Source: Bacteroidales bacterium
GTDB taxonomy: Bacteria > Bacteroidota > Bacteroidia > Bacteroidales > JAQXIO01
Assembly: GCA_029007825.1 (NCBI GenBank)
Contig: JAQXIO010000036.1
Coordinates: 1 to 36,264, forward strand
Direction of reading: 5' to 3'
DNA: 36,264 nucleotides
The notes beneath the pieces were generated by a model. That model did not search any database. It was not told the origin of the DNA and saw only the letters and a program-made list of their open reading frames with translations. Made by a program: the position numbers and the translations under genes. Positions 7,641 to 18,365 of this stretch are shown piece after piece. Position 1 is the first letter of the stretch, and every line of letters starts with the position of its first letter.

Positions 7641-8534
7641 TCAGCACTTAATCCGCAAATCGTTCAAAACAGAACGGATTTTTTCAAAGGTAGTAATGCG
7701 TGTAGGCACCAACGGCAAACGGAGATTATTTTCTATATACCCCATCATACTCAGCATACTTTTTACTCCCGCAGGATTACCATCGACAAACAACAGTTCG
7801 AAAAGCTCATTAAAAGCATGATGGATTGTCAAAGCACTGTTATAATCACCGTTCAATGCCAACCGTACCATCCGGCTGAATTCTTTCGGGAAAGCATTTC
7901 CTATCACGGAAATTACCCCTACTGCCCCCAATGTTATAAGCGGAAACGCAATACCGTCATCTCCCGAAATAACATCGAAATGTGCCGGTTTCTTTTTTAT
8001 AATATCGTTCATCTGGGTAATATTACCCGACGCTTCCTTAACCGCTACGATATTGCCGACTTCATTCGCCAGGCGCAAAGTCGTTTCTGCCGACATATTC
8101 ACACCGGTACGTCCCGGAACATTATATAAAATAACGGGCAACTCCGTAGCCGCAGCTACGGCTTTATAATGCTGATAAATGCCTTCCTGAGAAGGTTTAT
8201 TATAATAAGGGACAACAGAAAGTATTGCATCCACGCCGGTAAAATCATCCGATTTCAGTTTTTCAACTATCGTGCGGGTACAATTTCCCCCTACACCTAA
8301 AACGATAGGGACACATCCCTTTACACGTTCAATTACAAATGACTGAATGGATTTTTTTTCTTCTTCGGTCAGCGTAGGAGTTTCGGCAGTTGTGCCGAGA
8401 ACAACCAGATAGTCAATTCCGTTTTGTATCTGATAATCAATCAAACGGCCCAATGCCGTAAAATCAACTGATTCATCGTTTTTGAATGGTGTGATGAGCG
8501 CAACGCCCACCCCTTTTAAATTTACATCAACCAT
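7641..8534 (-). CDS. dapA: 4-hydroxy-tetrahydrodipicolinate synthase
   Basis: This 297-residue TIM-barrel enzyme condenses pyruvate with aspartate semialdehyde, the first committed step to diaminopimelate and lysine in the cytoplasm. 'IVAVKEASGN' holds the Schiff-base Lys166, 'ILYNVPGRTG' holds Tyr137, and 'VLGTTAETPTL' is the substrate-loop signature, with Ala where many DapA have Gly. Length is normal for the family. It starts at ATG 8534 with 'MVDVNLKGVGVALITPF'. It lies 48 bases after the DUF6913 gene and is the last gene before a strong terminator, so it is probably co-transcribed with ligA. Confidence 0.96.
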   Translation of the reverse strand: MVDVNLKGVGVALITPFKNDESVDFTALGRLIDYQIQNGIDYLVVLGTTAETPTLTEEEKKSIQSFVIERVKGCVPIVLGVGGNCTRTIVEKLKSDDFTGVDAILSVVPYYNKPSQEGIYQHYKAVAAATELPVILYNVPGRTGVNMSAETTLRLANEVGNIVAVKEASGNITQMNDIIKKKPAHFDVISGDDGIAFPLITLGAVGVISVIGNAFPKEFSRMVRLALNGDYNSALTIHHAFNELFELLFVDGNPAGVKSMLSMMGYIENNLRLPLVPTRITTFEKIRSVLNDLRIKC

Positions 8535-8582
8535 ATTATAGGCTTATCCGAGTATAATGAGTGCAAAAATAAAAAAATTATC

Positions 8583-9098
8583 TCACGAAGGACGAATGCT
8601 TTGCAGGTAAAAAACAATCTGGCCAGCAAAAAAAGCAGTATCGCGATCTTCTGTCTGTATTATCGTTAAATCGTAAATATCCGGGTCAAATTTACTGATA
8701 CCGACTTTAAAAACATATTCACGCTGAATAAAAAGATACAAAAAAGGCAATGAAGTCGACAAAGTCAAATCGATCATTACATCACATTCTACCTCAATAA
8801 GCTCGTCGATAGTCTCCGACCATGGTTCTCCCGTCCAATCAAAATCTTCCTTCGGATCAAGAACCCGATACTCCGTTTCGGGAAAATCGCCTTTATAGCC
8901 TTTATGCATATAAGTCCACCCCGTAACCTGTTTACCCATCGAACGAAGCTGTTGTATAAATGCATCTGCTGCGTCGTATTGTTCCGGCATGAAAAATACC
9001 AGCACCGATTTCATATCGTCAAACCCGACAAAACGGTCACTTCGTGCAACTTTACGGAGCTCTTTGACAATTTTCTTCTTTATTATAAAATCAAACAT
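8583..9098 (-). CDS. Conserved DUF6913-type hypothetical protein
   Basis: This encodes 171 residues without signal peptide or membrane helix, so it is probably cytoplasmic. It resembles the Bacteroidota family DUF6913 in size and in its position beside ligA. A charged N-terminal helix is followed by alternating strands and helices, 'SVLVFFMPEQYDAADAFIQ' and 'ECDVMIDLTLSTSLPFLYL', suggesting a Rossmann-like alpha/beta fold. It starts four bases after the ligA stop, which points to translational coupling. Its biochemical role is unknown, and no catalytic motif is evident. Confidence 0.8.
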   Translation of the reverse strand: MFDFIIKKKIVKELRKVARSDRFVGFDDMKSVLVFFMPEQYDAADAFIQQLRSMGKQVTGWTYMHKGYKGDFPETEYRVLDPKEDFDWTGEPWSETIDELIEVECDVMIDLTLSTSLPFLYLFIQREYVFKVGISKFDPDIYDLTIIQTEDRDTAFFAGQIVFYLQSIRPS

Positions 9099-9102
9099 AG
9101 AT

Positions 9103-11109
<2,007 letters not shown>

Positions 11110-11132
11110 CTAAAATAACGATTCATTCATCA

Positions 11133-11163
11133 CAAAGATATGAAAAAGGAAGATACCGGCAAG
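11133..11163 (-). promoter_or_regulatory. Promoter of the ligA operon
   Basis: On the minus strand TATCTTTG (11140-11133) is an exact -7 box and CTTG (11163-11160) is a one-mismatch -33 box with a 19-base spacer. The leader would be about 20 bases. Confidence 0.7.
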
Positions 11164-11226
11164 ATTCACCGACACGACTATTACACAGTAAAAATAGGAA
11201 ACATTTGCAGGATATGCTTTAACTGT

Positions 11227-11257
11227 TTTGCCTTTCACCGAAAAAAACATATATTCG
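11227..11257 (+). promoter_or_regulatory. Promoter of the GH43 gene
   Basis: TTTG (11227-11230) and TATATTCG (11250-11257, one mismatch to TAnnTTTG) are separated by 19 bases. It fires divergently from the ligA promoter within the same 189-base gap. Confidence 0.6.
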
Positions 11258-11295
11258 CACGAAATATACAATATCTAAAATAAGACTTAACCGCT

Positions 11296-12333
11296 ATGCC
11301 AAGATTAATTACACACCTGTCCTTATACATAAGTTTGTTTTTACTTTTTGCCAACTGCTCGAACCGTCAGAAAACAGAAAATAACTCTTTTCCCGAATTA
11401 CCTGTCGATAAATATACCTTAGACGATATTCTCGTACGCGACCCGTTCATTCTTCCGGACAACTCGGACAGCACGTATTATCTTTACTGCGCTACGTCAG
11501 AACCTCAGGATCGTCCGAACGGGCGCCATGGGGTAAAAATGTATAAAAGCAAAGACCTACAAAAATGGACAGGCCCCTACCTTGTTTATGAAACACCCGC
11601 CGATTCATGGGCAAATCCCGGATTCGGGATATGGGCACCGGAGGTACACCAGTATAACGGAAAATATTATCTCTTTGCCACGCAAACCAATGACAAAGTA
11701 CTTCTTGGAAAGGATAATGGAAAACGTCCTCCTTTAACCAAACGCGGCACTCAGATATTCGTTTCCGATCGCCCGGAAGGTCCGTTTAAAGCTTTCGCAA
11801 ACAAATCCCATACTCCTGAAGAGTGGCTTGCCTTAGATGGAACATTATGGATTGAAGACGGCACTCCTTACATGGTATTCTGCCACGAGTGGGTACAAAT
11901 AACAGACGGTACCATGGAATATGTTCCGTTAAAAAAAGATTTATCGACAACAGCAGGAGCACCTAAAACCATGTTCCGGGCAACAGACGCCAAATGGGTA
12001 AAATCAAATTCCAACCATGAAGAGGGTGGATACGTAACGGACGGATGTTTCCTTTACCGCACGAAAACCAGCGAACTTCTCATGATATGGTCAAGTTTCG
12101 GAGAAAGCGGATATGCCGTAGCGAGTGCAATTTCCACCTCCGGAAAACTCGAAGGACCATGGGTGCAGAACGAAGATCTTATTTTCTCAGAAAACGGAGG
12201 TCACGGAATGTTATTCAATACCTTCGACGGTAAATTGATGATTGCTCTTCATTATCCTAACAGCGGGGCTACTCCTCACACAAAACTGTTCGAGTTGACG
12301 GACGCAGGGGATCATCTGGTCAGAAAAGAGTAA
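11296..12333 (+). CDS. GH43-family glycosidase lipoprotein
   Basis: This encodes 345 residues. The start resembles a lipoprotein signal with Cys21 in 'LLFANCSN', although Asn before the Cys is atypical. The body is a five-bladed propeller of the GH43 family. 'DILVRDPFILPD' carries the expected catalytic base Asp, and 'GIWAPEVHQYNGKYYLFAT' is the typical second blade. 'GTLWIEDGTPYMVFCHEW' and 'EGGYVTDGCFLYRT' are later blades; the general acid is probably the Glu before GGYVTDG. GH43 enzymes remove arabinose, xylose or galactose from plant polysaccharides; the exact specificity cannot be read. The protein probably sits on the outer membrane or in the periplasm. It has its own promoter. Confidence 0.85.
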   Translation: MPRLITHLSLYISLFLLFANCSNRQKTENNSFPELPVDKYTLDDILVRDPFILPDNSDSTYYLYCATSEPQDRPNGRHGVKMYKSKDLQKWTGPYLVYETPADSWANPGFGIWAPEVHQYNGKYYLFATQTNDKVLLGKDNGKRPPLTKRGTQIFVSDRPEGPFKAFANKSHTPEEWLALDGTLWIEDGTPYMVFCHEWVQITDGTMEYVPLKKDLSTTAGAPKTMFRATDAKWVKSNSNHEEGGYVTDGCFLYRTKTSELLMIWSSFGESGYAVASAISTSGKLEGPWVQNEDLIFSENGGHGMLFNTFDGKLMIALHYPNSGATPHTKLFELTDAGDHLVRKE

Positions 12334-12411
12334 CTTCCTGGACTACTATCCCAAGAGACATTCAAATCAATACTTTATTGCACCTGCACAAGCTGTCTGC
12401 ATCACTTCTTA

Positions 12412-12443
12412 TTTGCCATTTTCAGAAGAATCATGTACTTTTG
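12412..12443 (+). promoter_or_regulatory. Consensus promoter of trmD
   Basis: TTTG (12412-12415) and TACTTTTG (12436-12443) match both boxes exactly with a 20-base spacer. The leader before the ATG at 12513 would be about 63 bases. Confidence 0.75.
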
Positions 12444-12512
12444 AATGCTTAATCATCTGAAAACAGCAGCAGATAATAAGCTCATTCTATTTTTCGTATA
12501 AAATACCTACCA

Positions 12513-13187
12513 ATGCGAATAGATATTATTACGGTTCTTCCGGAAATGCTCAATAGTCCTCTCTCCTGTTCGATCCTCAAAAGAGCACAGGATAAAGGCT
12601 TGGCCGATATACAGATACATAATCTAAGGGATTACTCGACCAACAAGCACCGAAGGGTGGATGACTATCCTTTCGGAGGCGAAGCGGGCATGGTACTACA
12701 GGTCGAGCCTGTCGACCGTGCAATATCAACGCTTAAGGAGCAACGCACGTACGACGAAATCATCTATACATCTCCCGACGGAGAGACTTTCAACCAGAAG
12801 ATTGCCAACACTTTGTCTCTTAAAGAGAATATCATTATCCTTTGCGGACATTATAAAGGTATAGACTACCGCATTCGCGAACATCTCATAACCAGAGAAA
12901 TATCGATAGGAGATTACGTGCTCACAGGCGGAGAATTGGCCGCAGCTGTCATAAGCGATGCTATTATAAGACTGATTCCCGGGGCGATCGGAGACGAACA
13001 ATCCGCCTTATCCGATTCATTTCAGGATAATCTTTTAGCTCCTCCAGTATATACCCGGCCCGCCGAATATAAGGGGTGGAAAGTCCCGGAAGTACTACTT
13101 TCCGGCCATGAACAAAAAATAAACGAATGGAAACACAGCGAGGCTGTCGAACGGACAACCCGACTCCGTCCGGACTTATTAAAATGA
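12513..13187 (+). CDS. trmD: tRNA (guanine37-N1)-methyltransferase
   Basis: This 224-residue SPOUT enzyme methylates G37 next to the anticodon using S-adenosylmethionine, preventing +1 frameshifting. Visible motifs are the N-terminal '[13 protein letters not shown]', '[17 protein letters not shown]', the knot segments '[14 protein letters not shown]' and '[15 protein letters not shown]', and the C-terminal '[19 protein letters not shown]'. GEAG stands where many TrmD have GGAG. Length is normal. Its last nine bases, including the stop, overlap the end of the convergent lipoprotein gene, and no terminator separates them. Cytoplasmic. Confidence 0.96.
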   Translation: MRIDIITVLPEMLNSPLSCSILKRAQDKGLADIQIHNLRDYSTNKHRRVDDYPFGGEAGMVLQVEPVDRAISTLKEQRTYDEIIYTSPDGETFNQKIANTLSLKENIIILCGHYKGIDYRIREHLITREISIGDYVLTGGELAAAVISDAIIRLIPGAIGDEQSALSDSFQDNLLAPPVYTRPAEYKGWKVPEVLLSGHEQKINEWKHSEAVERTTRLRPDLLK

Positions 13188-14060
13188 CGGCTTATAGTTA
13201 TATTCGAACGTATATTTATATGACGAAGTGGTTCCGTCTTTAACGCGTGTAATATACATTTCGGTAACGTATTCGTTCAATGTCCTGAAATCAAACGTAT
13301 ATTCTTCAATAGGCGTAGAAACATTCGGAACCTCTACAAGAGTAACTTTTGCCGGCAGTTTACCACTGTTCGATCCGTAATAAAAGTTTAGAGGATCGAC
13401 GATATCCCATGTATCCAGATCGATAAGGCGAATAATCCGCAACGGAAAATTAGAGGGGGTGGGAATCTCGGTATATTCAAACGACATATCGTAAGTCATT
13501 TTATAGGAAAAAGTATTCAGATTCCCGGATTTATAGGTATAACTCAAAGCTCCCGGATAAGAACGGGTCGTATATCCCCCTCCGGTCTCATTGGGCCATG
13601 TCAGTGTCCAGTTTCCACCTGTCAGCCAGCTTCCGCTATAAAAATACGCCCAAGTCTCTTTTATATACGTTTCCTGCGTTACTCCGCTTAAATCATTCAA
13701 CTCTTTTATCTTTTCCGTACCTACTCTTCCACTACCAAGAATAAAAGAACGATAACCTTCGGGTGAATAATTAACCGGAGAACCGTTTGAAAAGTCCGTA
13801 TAGCTCACACTTACCGAAGAACTATTGATCCGGTAATGGTAAGAACGTACATATTCCCGCCCCTTATAAACTTTCATCTGGTCGACATCTCCCTGGCTGT
13901 TATATACGATTTCCAGCGAACCGTCCGGTTCGGAATTCCCATCTTTATAACAAATTACACGTGTCACCTTATTCAACGATGGTAAAATCTCTCCATTATC
14001 ATCTTTACACGACGACAATACAAAAAACGATAAAAGACCGAAAAAAAGAACTCTCTTCAT
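13179..14060 (-). CDS. Lipoprotein of unknown function, possibly DUF4595-like
   Basis: This encodes 293 residues with a clear lipoprotein signal, Cys18 in 'VLSSCKDD'. The rest is rich in Tyr, Ser, Thr and Asn and forms repeated beta hairpins ('[19 protein letters not shown]', '[11 protein letters not shown]'), which resembles the many Bacteroidales surface lipoproteins grouped as DUF4595. I do not recognise a catalytic motif. It begins 11 bases after the porin-like gene and must share its transcript. The operon layout suggests a partner of that barrel at the outer membrane, which is inference. Its stop lies within the last codons of trmD on the other strand. Confidence 0.7.
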   Translation of the reverse strand: MKRVLFFGLLSFFVLSSCKDDNGEILPSLNKVTRVICYKDGNSEPDGSLEIVYNSQGDVDQMKVYKGREYVRSYHYRINSSSVSVSYTDFSNGSPVNYSPEGYRSFILGSGRVGTEKIKELNDLSGVTQETYIKETWAYFYSGSWLTGGNWTLTWPNETGGGYTTRSYPGALSYTYKSGNLNTFSYKMTYDMSFEYTEIPTPSNFPLRIIRLIDLDTWDIVDPLNFYYGSNSGKLPAKVTLVEVPNVSTPIEEYTFDFRTLNEYVTEMYITRVKDGTTSSYKYTFEYNYKPSF

Positions 14061-14071
14061 AAAATACCTTT

Positions 14072-15373
14072 TTAAATTCCTAATTCAACCTGAAACCGGA
14101 ATTCCCATTTATTATAATCGCCCGGAACAATTGTTTTCCGCTGATTATAGGAGGCATCTGCCTGCAGTTTCAGATTATGACCGATAAGATATTTCGTAAA
14201 CCCGATTGTTGTCTGGTTCCAATAGTCGTAATTCACCCGCGATTTTATAGCCTCTTTAGGAAATAAAGTCGAATTCCGAAGTGCGATTTCCCAGTTTTTC
14301 GGGAAAATATAACTTGTCTGAACATTCAGGCCGCTACCCACATATACCGATTGAAATTCTTTCGTACCGTCATCGGGAGATACATAAGTAAGCTCCGGAT
14401 CGCCTCCGCTGCACGTACGTCCCATATAATCGGCATAAAACGCAAAGCCGCTGTATTTAAAAATAAAATCTACAAAATAAGAACCCAGGTTACGCGTCTG
14501 GTCGGAAAAGAATACAGCACCCCTTTGCCCTTGTACCCGTGTAGCCTTCTGATTATAGCTGTATGCACCGGCCACCATAAAGCGCGGAACCGATTCACGT
14601 TCATAATCACCTTCAAACACGTCACCGAAAGCTTTGAAACGGCCTAACGGATAAAGTTCCAGACGCCCCGTATAAGCGAATCCCATATGTTTGGAAACAC
14701 CCCAGTTACGCCCCTCTCCCGAAGTAATAGAGGCTTTTGCCACAATATTAAAATCTTTGAATAAGCGCGTATTATAATCTCCGAAAAATCCGAAATCCCG
14801 GTCAACGTTAAATGTGCTGTTCACAATAGAACGATCGACAAATTGTAAGGCACTTGATGAGTTTGTCCGGGCACGGTTCGCCTTAATCTTTGTCTGTCCG
14901 AAGCCTATGCTCCAATGTGAATTGGGAACATAGTAAACCATGGCATCACGTATGATGTTCATGTTTCCGTTCGGTAATGTTTCCGAATCATACGGAGAAA
15001 AACCCAGCTGTATCGAATACTGCAGTTTCTGTGTCAGAATAAAACCGTCGAAGCGCAAACGCAGACGTTTAACCATTGCTGTCACCTCATCACAACGAAA
15101 ATCCTCATCCATTGCAAAGCCCAACAGGTTTTGCATACGGAAACGCATCGTAACTTTAAACAGACTGTCTTTAGGCATAAAAGAAATACCCTTCCCGACC
15201 GTTATATTCGGCATGTTACGAATCTTTGCAGCCAAGTCTTCATCCATATTACCCGACCTGATCAAAGAATCTTCTTTTAAAAGATTCCGGACAGCAGTAC
15301 TCTTTTGTGCAGAAAGCGGAAGGCTCAGAAGCAGAGCCATTACAAGAAAACAGGAAGCAAACAATTCCTTCAT
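14072..15373 (-). CDS. Porin O/P-like outer-membrane beta-barrel
   Basis: This encodes 433 residues from ATG 15373, which gives a standard signal peptide ('MKELFASCFLVMALLLSL', cleaved after LSAQ); a longer frame to 15388 would need TTG. The mature start has a short helical stretch ('STAVRNLLKEDSLIRSGN'). It is followed by alternating amphipathic strands typical of the phosphate-selective porin O/P family: 'RMQNLLGFAMDEDF', 'RLRLRFDGFI', 'LQYSIQLGFSPYD', 'YYVPNSHWSIGFGQTKI'. It ends with a terminal strand 'WEFRFQVELGI'. The substrate is not readable; in Bacteroidota this family name does not imply phosphate. It is first in a two-gene operon with a lipoprotein. Confidence 0.8.
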   Translation of the reverse strand: MKELFASCFLVMALLLSLPLSAQKSTAVRNLLKEDSLIRSGNMDEDLAAKIRNMPNITVGKGISFMPKDSLFKVTMRFRMQNLLGFAMDEDFRCDEVTAMVKRLRLRFDGFILTQKLQYSIQLGFSPYDSETLPNGNMNIIRDAMVYYVPNSHWSIGFGQTKIKANRARTNSSSALQFVDRSIVNSTFNVDRDFGFFGDYNTRLFKDFNIVAKASITSGEGRNWGVSKHMGFAYTGRLELYPLGRFKAFGDVFEGDYERESVPRFMVAGAYSYNQKATRVQGQRGAVFFSDQTRNLGSYFVDFIFKYSGFAFYADYMGRTCSGGDPELTYVSPDDGTKEFQSVYVGSGLNVQTSYIFPKNWEIALRNSTLFPKEAIKSRVNYDYWNQTTIGFTKYLIGHNLKLQADASYNQRKTIVPGDYNKWEFRFQVELGI

Positions 15374-15403
15374 ATATGATCTTCTCAAAAAAATGTTCTG
15401 TCA

Positions 15404-15434
15404 CAAACATACGTAAAAAACCTGATTTATCATA
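15404..15434 (-). promoter_or_regulatory. Promoter of the porin-lipoprotein operon
   Basis: On the minus strand TATGTTTG (15411-15404) is an exact -7 box. TATG (15434-15431) is a one-mismatch -33 box with a 19-base spacer. The leader would be about 25 bases. Confidence 0.55.
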
Positions 15435-15478
15435 TACGATATAAAGGAATATTAAATACAAAAACAGTTCGTATCCGC

Positions 15479-16477
15479 TCAGGTAAAAACGACATCAGAA
15501 ATATTTCTCCGGAGAGACTGAGGCATTTTCGAGGCATACCCGATTCTTAACAATAAAACCGGATATTGCCCTTCAAACATTGCAATACGCTGTATTTCAT
15601 GAGAAAGTGATGCCGATTCACACGGCTGATTCAAAAAAGCACACGCTATCCCCAACTCCGTGGCTTTCAGAAGAAACCGTTCCAAACTCCTCCCCACGCT
15701 TATCCACTCGCTTAAGCAATTATATTCTGTCGTAAACAGCACAAAATGGGATGAATACTTTATTTTTTTCTTATCGCCCATGTTCTGTATTCCGGAAGTC
15801 AGGCACATTCCCATGATCAATTCCGATAGGCACCGGGGTAAATCGGGAGCTCCGAATACAGCATAACTCAAACCGTCTTGCGTCTCCTTTTCATGACCGC
15901 TGTTATAACGCATCCACGATTTCAATTCCGTCTTAAAAGCTTTGCTGTGGAGCTGCTCGGCATTTCCCTTCAACACATAATCAGAAAGCCGTTCAAAAAC
16001 AGACGTTCCATTCTGCATAATATACATATGAATCCCGGATTCAAGCAGAATTCCCCGAAGTACTGAAATTTCCGTTTCCGGAATAATTTTTCCATTATAG
16101 AGGCCTCTGTTTGTCTGCCGCTTAACAATTTGCTCTGCCAATAAACAGGAAGTCACATCGTTATTCTTTTCAGAAAGAAAGAGGGTTATTACTCCATTTT
16201 CACAGACCGATATTTCCGGCATGTATCCTTTCGACAATGCCGACAAATATATGTTTTCGGCTGCACATCCGAGTGAAATAAACAACTCCCGGTTATCCGG
16301 ATCGACTACACCCAACCCCCTTTCCAAATCGGGATGTATTTCAATACGATCTTCATACAACCGGAATTTCCACGGCTGGGTATTATGACCTGACGGCGCC
16401 AGAACTGCCTGATTTATCATAAAAATAAAATCGGACGGTATTTCCTGCCTGTCGTTATTATTCCGTTTCAAGTCCAT
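15479..16477 (-). CDS. Acg-like nitroreductase-family flavoprotein
   Basis: This encodes 332 residues of a two-lobed nitroreductase-like protein. 'AVLAPSGHNTQPWKFRL' (about residues 24-40) is the family's FMN-contact signature, followed by 'SLGCAAENIYLSALSKGY'. The second lobe has 'KATELGIACAFLNQPCES' and ends with 'PVLLLRIGYA', as in Acg-type proteins. Acg-family members bind FMN, often occluded by a lid, and are proposed to store flavin or reduce quinone-like compounds; the substrate here is unknown. It has no signal peptide, so it is cytoplasmic. It is the last gene of a TetR-led operon, 12 bases after the barrel gene. Confidence 0.8.
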   Translation of the reverse strand: MDLKRNNNDRQEIPSDFIFMINQAVLAPSGHNTQPWKFRLYEDRIEIHPDLERGLGVVDPDNRELFISLGCAAENIYLSALSKGYMPEISVCENGVITLFLSEKNNDVTSCLLAEQIVKRQTNRGLYNGKIIPETEISVLRGILLESGIHMYIMQNGTSVFERLSDYVLKGNAEQLHSKAFKTELKSWMRYNSGHEKETQDGLSYAVFGAPDLPRCLSELIMGMCLTSGIQNMGDKKKIKYSSHFVLFTTEYNCLSEWISVGRSLERFLLKATELGIACAFLNQPCESASLSHEIQRIAMFEGQYPVLLLRIGYASKMPQSLRRNISDVVFT

Positions 16478-16489
16478 ATATTACATACT

Positions 16490-17017
16490 TTAAAATACGA
16501 CACCTGCTTTAATCGATAATAAATGATGATTCAACCGCTCTTCAAATTCAAAAACGAAATTAAAATCTTCGTATCTTTTCAGCCTCTTCAATTTCTGCAA
16601 TTCATATCCTAAAGCAAATTGCAATTTTATTTTTTCATTCAAAGAATAGGTAGTTCCGACCGAAGGGTAAAGGTAAAAACCTCCATCCACACTCTTTGCC
16701 GGAGCAAAAGAGTAACCTGCTGCCAATTCGATATAAGGCGTAAAAAGATGCGGTTTTATTATCAGAAACCGCAAATCGCCAAACAAAGGGATCAGGGTAC
16801 GCTCATATATGGAAATTCCGGTTCCGGCACCTACCGAGAATCTTTGAACAACATTGTAATAGCCCAATATTTGTCCTGTAAACGGAACTTTAGACGGAAT
16901 ATCCATCGAAATCCCCGTCCCAACCGTTACCGAATAAGAAAAATGTTCTCTCCTATCCTGCCCCACAGCAGCAAAAGAATAAACAAAAAATAAAAGAATA
17001 AAAACAGAACGTACCAT
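16490..17017 (-). CDS. Small outer-membrane beta-barrel protein
   Basis: This encodes 175 residues with a signal peptide ending 'SFAAVGQD'. The mature part alternates hydrophobic and polar residues in about eight strands ('FSYSVTVGTGISMDI', 'FSVGAGTGISIYE', 'TPYIELAAGYSFAPA') and ends in 'HHLLSIKAGVVF' with a C-terminal Phe, as barrel proteins do. This matches OmpX- or OmpW-size barrels. Its ATG shares one base with the stop of the preceding lipoprotein gene (TAATG), implying coupled translation. Function is unknown; a two-gene pairing with the lipoprotein at the envelope is inferred. Confidence 0.75.
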   Translation of the reverse strand: MVRSVFILLFFVYSFAAVGQDRREHFSYSVTVGTGISMDIPSKVPFTGQILGYYNVVQRFSVGAGTGISIYERTLIPLFGDLRFLIIKPHLFTPYIELAAGYSFAPAKSVDGGFYLYPSVGTTYSLNEKIKLQFALGYELQKLKRLKRYEDFNFVFEFEERLNHHLLSIKAGVVF

Positions 17018-17742
17018 TACTGTATGTTTACCGATATACGTTTGACAATATCCAATGCTGTCGTAATAGCTGAGACATCGGAATACACAGCACCGTCACT
17101 GCCGTCCGGGCTGCTATGCCCGATAAGAACGGTCGTATATTCCCTTGCAGGAGAAGTCAAATCTACTTTCGCTTCATAAACCAATGCAGGCTGGCCGCTT
17201 CCTAATTTCCCGCCGGAATAACCGGCTTCGCCCGGTTGCGCAGATTTCGGATAAAAATCATTGAAATCGGTCGAATGGTTTATTTCCACCTTTACCACAA
17301 ATTGCATGATATTCCCGATAGGTTTTACTTTCACATTAAACCCCGAATGAGGCGTAGCTCCGGAAATTCCATCTGTAAACGGCTCTTTCTTTGTTGGCAA
17401 ATAGAGCCCGTCAGAATATTGAACTCCCCGGCAATAACACCAATGCGGCAAAGCTTCTTTCCGTCTGTTGCCGCCGGCAGCCTGCCATGTCTGGGTTGCA
17501 ATTTTATGGGATACATAAACCGTGGAAAGATAGTTTCCTTCCATATCTTCAAGCCAAATGGCTATTTGCGGAGGATTCTTCTTTGAAATCCCAAGAAACA
17601 AAGGAAAATCATGCAACCAACCTTCGCCCTGCTCTACAGAAACCCGGATATCTCCTTTTCCATATTCAATCAGATTTCGTTCGCAGGAACAACACGACAT
17701 ACCGAATATGCACATAAACAACACTATACAACTTTTTTTCAT
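17017..17742 (-). CDS. Envelope lipoprotein, possibly DUF2271-related
   Basis: This encodes 241 residues from ATG 17742; the longer open frame to 17799 lies inside the TetR gene. The start 'MKKSCIVLFMCIFGMSCC' looks like a lipoprotein signal with the lipid on Cys17 or Cys18. 'PPQIAIWLEDMEGNYLSTVYVS' and 'ISGATPHSGFNV' resemble DUF2271, a family often found with flavin- or FMN-linked membrane proteins; this match is from memory and uncertain. Cysteine is unusually frequent near 'LPHWCYCRG'. The ATG overlaps the TetR stop as ATGA, so translation is coupled to the regulator. Whether it feeds electrons to, or senses substrates for, the nitroreductase cannot be told. Confidence 0.6.
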   Translation of the reverse strand: MKKSCIVLFMCIFGMSCCSCERNLIEYGKGDIRVSVEQGEGWLHDFPLFLGISKKNPPQIAIWLEDMEGNYLSTVYVSHKIATQTWQAAGGNRRKEALPHWCYCRGVQYSDGLYLPTKKEPFTDGISGATPHSGFNVKVKPIGNIMQFVVKVEINHSTDFNDFYPKSAQPGEAGYSGGKLGSGQPALVYEAKVDLTSPAREYTTVLIGHSSPDGSDGAVYSDVSAITTALDIVKRISVNIQ

Positions 17743-18338
17743 TTTTTCGACAGCCAAAGATCTACCAATAAATCGATACCCTCCTCCAATTGCTTCCAAC
17801 CGGATTCATCGTTCAGATGTATGCCGTTATAGATAACATTACTCTCTTCCAGCAATACTAAATAGCTTATAGCAGCATTTACCAACGTAGCGACAGCGGC
17901 AACCTGTTTTTCCGGATGACGGGACAGACGGCTTACTGCATTCACAATCCATAACCCTTTAGCCTCCCTCCGGTCGCGAAGCTCTTTTACAAAAGCGTTA
18001 TCACTGATCAATTCCCAGCGATACAAACGTTTCAGTGTATAGTTTTCACGCAAAAGTGAAATCTGCTTTCTGAACATACCTTTGATAAAATCGGCCAGAT
18101 GTTTTTCATCCGGCAATTCCTGATCGAAATTAATCCAGAAATCATATTGACGAATGTATGCGGCAATTAACCCGTCCAACGAATCGAAATAACGGTAAAT
18201 CAACATTTTCGATACACCTGCCCGTGCCGCCACAGCATTTACGCCAAGAGCCTCAAAACCCTTTTCTGTGATTAGTTCATCTACGGCATTTAATAAGCTC
18301 TGCTGAGTTGCTTCCCTGTCCTTTCCCATTATTGACAT
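17739..18338 (-). CDS. TetR-family transcriptional repressor
   Basis: This encodes 199 residues. The N-terminal TetR DNA-binding domain has 'QSLLNAVDELITEKGFEA', the helix-turn-helix 'GVNAVAARAGVSKMLIYRYF' and the following 'DSLDGLIAAYI'. The C-terminal ligand domain is helical and of normal length. ATG 18338 or ATG 18329 may be the start; neither changes the domain. It is first in its operon, overlaps the next gene by four bases, and its promoter holds two perfect GTTACC-N4-GGTAAC palindromes, so it almost certainly represses itself and the three envelope and flavin genes downstream. The inducing ligand is unknown. Confidence 0.92.
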   Translation of the reverse strand: MSIMGKDREATQQSLLNAVDELITEKGFEALGVNAVAARAGVSKMLIYRYFDSLDGLIAAYIRQYDFWINFDQELPDEKHLADFIKGMFRKQISLLRENYTLKRLYRWELISDNAFVKELRDRREAKGLWIVNAVSRLSRHPEKQVAAVATLVNAAISYLVLLEESNVIYNGIHLNDESGWKQLEEGIDLLVDLWLSKK

Positions 18339-18365
18339 CTATTTTAAATAAATATTCGCTCAAAT

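Noticed and set aside
17742..17799. Longer N-terminus for the envelope lipoprotein
   Set aside because: The extension lies inside the TetR gene and would bury the lipoprotein signal; ATG 17742 overlaps the TetR stop neatly.
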